Part shown: piece after piece, positions 60,256-64,000 of the stretch | Position numbering within the stretch: the stretch's first letter is position 1 | How the letters are laid out: each line of letters begins with the position of its first letter | DNA from: Penelope pileata | Lineage: Eukaryota > Chordata > Aves > Galliformes > Cracidae | Assembly: GCA_013396635.1 (NCBI GenBank) | Contig: WBMW01001276.1 | Coordinates: forward strand, 197,519-261,518 | Reading direction: 5' to 3' | DNA length: 64,000 bases | Program-made: the position numbers and the translations under genes | The notes under the pieces: generated by a model | The model's input: the letters and a program-made list of their open reading frames with translations, nothing else | The model's database searches: none | Told to the model about the DNA's origin: nothing

Positions 60256-60723
60256 GCCATTTTCCAGTTTTTATAAAAACGGTTATGTCTTTTCATTTGT
60301 TCAAAGTCTAATTCAAGTGAACTCCAGTCTAGGGAGGATATCCACACTGAATAAAAATTTTGACTTCATTTGATGCTCATGCTAACAGATTACAACAGAA
60401 GTTGTTAGCTGAAGAAGTTGTTCAGTGTGGCCAAATGAAGTTAAAAGCAATGCCTCACTTGAGCTTAGTTTTCTTTCTGTGTGAATGGGGCTCACACAAA
60501 AGACAATCGGATTAACTCAGCAGTGAGTAGATTAGAAAGAGAAAACACAGGGTTATTTCTCGATTTTGTAGCCTTTAAAGTTTCTAACATATTGTGAGCT
60601 TTGTGTTCTGTTGAGGAGGAACTCTGAAGAGCAAGACATTGAAAGCCCAGAAATGAATGACCACTGTTGCTGTTTCTTCTCAAACAAATAGCAAGTGTAT
60701 TTTGAAGGTGAAGTTCCTTTTTT

Positions 60724-61760
60724 AGTTGGAAGGCCGTAGACAGACGGTTGTGGTGAACAGCACAATGTCCAGGTGGAGGCTGGTAACAAGCGGTGTCCCC
60801 CAGGGATGTGTCTTGGGGCCGATTCTCTTCAATATCTTCATCAATGACATTGATGATAGGACTGAGTGCACCCTCAGCAAGTTTGCCGACAACACCAAGC
60901 TGAGTGATGCAGTTGACACGTTAGAAGGAAGGGATGCCATCCAGAGGGACCTTGATAAACTCAAAAGGTGGGCCTGTGTGAACCTAATGAGGTTCAACGC
61001 AGTGAAGTGCAAGGTCTTGTGCTTGGGTCGAAGTAATCCCAGGTATGTATACAGACTGGGAGAAGAGATCCTCGAGAGTAACCCAGCTGAGAAAGAGCTG
61101 AGGGTCCTGGTGGACGAAAAACTGAATATCAGCCTGCAGTGTGCTCTTGCAGCTGGAAAGGCCAATGGCATCCTGGGCTCCATCAGGAGAGGGGTGGCCA
61201 GCAGGGACAGGGAAGTGGTTGTCCCTCTCTACTCTGCCCTCGTGAGGCCCCATCTGGAGAACTGCGTCCAGGTCTGGGGCCCCCAAAACAGGAAAGAGGT
61301 GGAACTGTTGGAGAGGGTTCAGAGGAGCGCCACAAAGGTGATCAGAGGGCTGGAGCAACTCCCCTACTAGGACAGACTGAGGGAGCTGAGCTTGTTCAGC
61401 CTGGAGAAGAGAAGGCTGCAAAGTAGGCCTTCCAGTATTTAAAAGGAGATTATAAACAGGAGGGGAACCAACTTTTACAAGGGTAGACAGTGATAGGAGA
61501 AGGGGGAATGGTTTTAAGCTGAAGGAGAGAAAGTTTAGATTAGACATCAGAGGGAGTGGTGAGGTGCTGGAACAGGCTTCCTAGAGAGGTTGTGAATGCC
61601 CCGACCCTGGATGTGTTCAAGAGCAGGTTGGATGGGGTCCTGGGTAACCTGATTTAGTACCAGATCTGGAGGTTGGTGGCCCTGCCTGTGGCAGGGGGGT
61701 TGGAACCTGATGATCCTTGGGGTCCCTTCCAACCCAGGCCATTCTATGATTCTGTGATAA
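60724..61760 (+). mobile_element. CR1 LINE with RT core, catalytic Asp lost
   Basis: About 1,035 bp, the longest plus-strand CR1 here. A 214-codon frame (60726-61370) carries the RT blocks in order: [16 protein letters not shown] (residues 21-36), I-N-D-I-D, then FADNTKLSD where active CR1 has F-A-D-D (around residue 53). [30 protein letters not shown] and [15 protein letters not shown] follow. A premature stop falls after L-P-Y, and the C-terminus is frameshifted. The tail is GGTTGGAACCTGATGATCCT, CATTCTATGATTCTGTGATA. It is truncated within RT, so endonuclease and ORF1 are absent. Non-functional. Confidence 0.95.
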
Positions 61761-62465
61761 GTGTTTCAAACTGCATCCAGTTCTTCACAAAAATAAACAC
61801 AGAAATGCTTTCTGATTTGCTGCAGATAACAGATGGTGTGAAAGAAGTCTGTCACATGTAATACTCAGCTGCCAAATCTCATCTTATAAAAGGATTGAAT
61901 AAATATCCAGTGTAGATATTTTATGAAGCAGATAATCTCCCCAAAATAGAATTCTTTAGAACTTTCCCTTTCCTGTAAGTATATAAATGTAAACACAGTA
62001 AGAAAGAAGATTGTGACTGTTTTATGGAAAGTATGAGCTCTTTAAGCACATTTTCTTAATTTCAGTTTAAATTGTGGGAAAAAGAACAATGAAGATTTAG
62101 ATGAAACAATGAAACCTTGGAGTTCCGTATAGTTCCCTTCCTTACTGACCATTTATTTTCTGATTTGTGTCTCAAAGAATATTGTTTCTTTCTCTTACTA
62201 GATTCTTATTAACTTCAATACTTTCTATCCATGGTAAAGAAGCTAATGAGAACAAGCAGGTTTCTATAGCTGGAGATCTGTGATCTTGCCATGGTTCACG
62301 GCATATAATATTTCTTCAGGCTATTTGTTCATTTTTGTTTTCTTTCATTGTTGCTGTTTGGTTATTTTTGTTTTATATTTGTTTATCCAAATAAAAGGAG
62401 AAAAAAAATGGTCAGAATGTTAATAGTCGGCTACTTTTCCTTGTTTACTCGGGTTCTGAATTGTC

Positions 62466-62507
62466 ATTCTGATCACTGTGACTAAGATTCTGATCACTGT
62501 GACTAAG
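62466..62507. repeat. 21-bp perfect tandem duplication
   Basis: ATTCTGATCACTGTGACTAA plus G occurs twice, head to tail, without mismatch, implying a recent duplication. Confidence 0.9.
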
Positions 62508-62655
62508 GCCCACACTGGTTAGAATGATAGATCTATAAATTCTTGGTAAAACTTCTTTTGCAACAGAATTGCTGGGAGTTCAAGCTATCTCATGTGCCAC
62601 CTCTTTTTGCTTCCGCTGTATCTGTATTAGTAATGATAGTATATTTTCTCCAACT

Positions 62656-62691
62656 AATGTAATCAAAACTTCCAATGTAATCAAAACTCCC
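62656..62691. repeat. 18-bp tandem duplication
   Basis: AATGTAATCAAAACTTCC is followed directly by a copy with one mismatch. Confidence 0.9.
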
Positions 62692-62705
62692 AGCTTGCAG
62701 GACTG

Positions 62706-62733
62706 TTTTCTTTTCTTTCTTTCTTTCTTTCTT

Positions 62734-62770
<37 letters not shown>
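62706..62770. repeat. (TTTC)n and poly(T)35 tract
   Basis: A TTTTC/TTTC array of about six units runs into 35 T. It is a pure polypyrimidine strand of about 65 bases and prone to slippage and assembly error. Confidence 0.9.
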
Positions 62771-62771
<1 letters not shown>

Positions 62772-63690
62772 TGATTAGCAGATGAGCTTTGTCCAAATTA
62801 CAAATTTAGTATCAGGATGGTTTTGTACTGATGCTAAAGCATAGGGAATACTCAACAAATTCCAGGCTCTCTACTGCTGATCTCAGGAAGAAACAATTAA
62901 ATCTTTGGATGTCTCCTAACATGAGTGTGTGACCAAAGGAGAGTGTTGTATGCAATTATAATCTATTTGACAAATCTTTAATATTTGACAATTTAAATGT
63001 TCTTTACTAAGTATATTTAGCACAGTAAGTATCCTGTCCTGTTAAGCAAGCTGTGGTTTTATGATGAAAAGCCAAATTGCTGTACTATCTAAATACTTAA
63101 TCTGCTTCAAGATCAACCAGCCTTATTTCCTCATTTCTTCCCAGATTTTCTGGCACTGAATTATCTGAAGTTAAAGGATGACTATTCCAGTTCTTAGTAC
63201 TTCTGCTTTGTTTTGAAGTAAAGACTGTAAGCCCAAGTTTGAATTTAATACTTGCTACTATTATCATTTTTGTGGTGATTTGTGTGAATTGCCTGTTCTT
63301 ATCCCTGTCTATCTCACTGGGCTTATTCCAGCATAGTACTGAATGGTGGACTTCGGTACCTTTTTTTTTCTTGCCTAACTTCAAATTTAGGTCCAGTTGT
63401 CTATGGCAGAACTTTATGAAGGCAAAACTCCTTATGTTGTATCTAGACCAATAGCCTTCTAGGCACCAAAATGAAACAGTGTTTTTGTGTCAAATTCTGA
63501 GTCACTAATCTGAAGGGCTTACTCATGCTGAACAAGAAGCAGGAGTATTCCTTTAAGTCGGGTGATATTTAAGGGCTATTTTTTAATATTTATTCCTCAT
63601 CTACAGCTGACGGGGAAGTCAAAGACCTAAATACCTTTAAAGATTAAGAAGTGAGACTTCTTGTTTCCAGAAGTTAACTGTAACTTTTTG

Positions 63691-63729
63691 GAAAATAGTT
63701 AAAAACAGTTAAAAATAGTTAAATACAGT
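63691..63729. repeat. 10-bp degenerate tandem repeat
   Basis: About four units of an AAAATAGTTA-like sequence (AAAATAGTT, AAAAACAGTT, AAAAATAGTT, AAATACAGT). Confidence 0.7.
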
Positions 63730-64000
63730 GCTTTTTTACATCTTGATGGAATATTTGTCACTGATATGAGCTTGTTTATTAAATCTACCTCATGAATCAC
63801 TGTGTGTCATTGGCAGTCCCAACAGAGCATAATTGGCACTAAGGAAATAAGCAAATACTTACAGCTAATAATAGCACTGCCAAAATCTGATCGTGCTTAA
63901 CTGAGGATATCCAATGTGAGCACAGCTGGGTGCTGTAGATAGTACAACATACATTCCAAAAAGCTACAGAAGCAAAAGGTGTGAAAAGCTTTTTACAGTT

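Larger units (their letters stand above)
59593..60723. other. Unannotated region
   Basis: No gene recognised. It holds the AAAC microsatellite at 60178-60216 and T15 at 60241-60255. The frame at 59678-59914 (78 codons) has no motif. Confidence 0.45.
61761..64000. other. Unannotated region with local tandem duplications
   Basis: No gene or interspersed repeat is recognised. It contains two short tandem duplications, the TTTC/poly-T tract and a 10-bp degenerate repeat (listed separately). Confidence 0.45.

Noticed and set aside
60984..61547. Minus-strand 187-codon frame
   Set aside because: Antisense shadow of the plus-strand CR1 at 60724-61760.
62590..62796. Lys-rich minus-strand frame
   Set aside because: It is a translation of the TTTC/poly-T tract, not a protein.
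1..64000. tRNA, rRNA, snRNA or CRISPR-like arrays
   Set aside because: No such signatures were seen on either strand by eye; direct repeats present are microsatellites or transposon tails.

Overview
This window looks like avian nuclear DNA, probably intergenic or deep-intronic. It is AT-rich, CpG-poor and has no convincing multi-exon or single-exon host gene. Its repeat content is the best clue to origin. It is dominated by 5'-truncated CR1 LINEs ending in the 8-mer tails (ATTCTRTG-like) and the 'ccaac...' 3' block typical of bird CR1. Avian ERVL-like and ERVK-like solo LTRs are also present. I see no mammalian SINE, L1 or Alu. The order or species of bird cannot be fixed from this sequence.

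Layout. 0-3.6 kb: no recognised feature. 3.6-4.15 kb: ERVL-like solo LTR. 4.5-6.8 kb: a CR1 scrap and two CR1 copies arranged head to head. 10.9-12.5 kb: two diverged ERVK-like LTRs in the same orientation. 13.7-31.5 kb: seven CR1 fragments on both strands; the 20.97-21.94 kb copy keeps a long reverse-transcriptase (RT) reading frame. At 26.8-27.75 kb on the minus strand lies a decayed Tigger/pogo-type DNA transposon. 36.1-36.8 kb: a CR1 tail with an open C-terminal frame. 37-45 kb: about 8.6 kb with no recognised repeat. 45.4-45.9 kb: a second ERVL-like LTR, on the minus strand. 48-62 kb: more CR1 copies, a probable ERV LTR (51.5-52.0 kb), an ERV-derived tandem-motif repeat (52.8-53.5 kb) and an LTR fragment abutted by CR1 (57.1-57.7 kb). 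At 53.6-55.8 kb lies the body of a very old CR1, from RT back to an ORF1 esterase-like domain. 62.4-64 kb: short tandem duplications and a large TTTC/poly-T tract.

No set of genes here works together as a host pathway. The readable coding potential is all fossil transposon sequence. The most unusual items are the Tigger fossil (DNA transposons are scarce in birds), the ancient 5' CR1 region (most bird CR1 copies are 3' stubs), and an (AT)n array that appears to have grown from the TATA-like segment of an LTR. I found no convincing new biological system. All family calls come from reading motifs by eye, without database searches.
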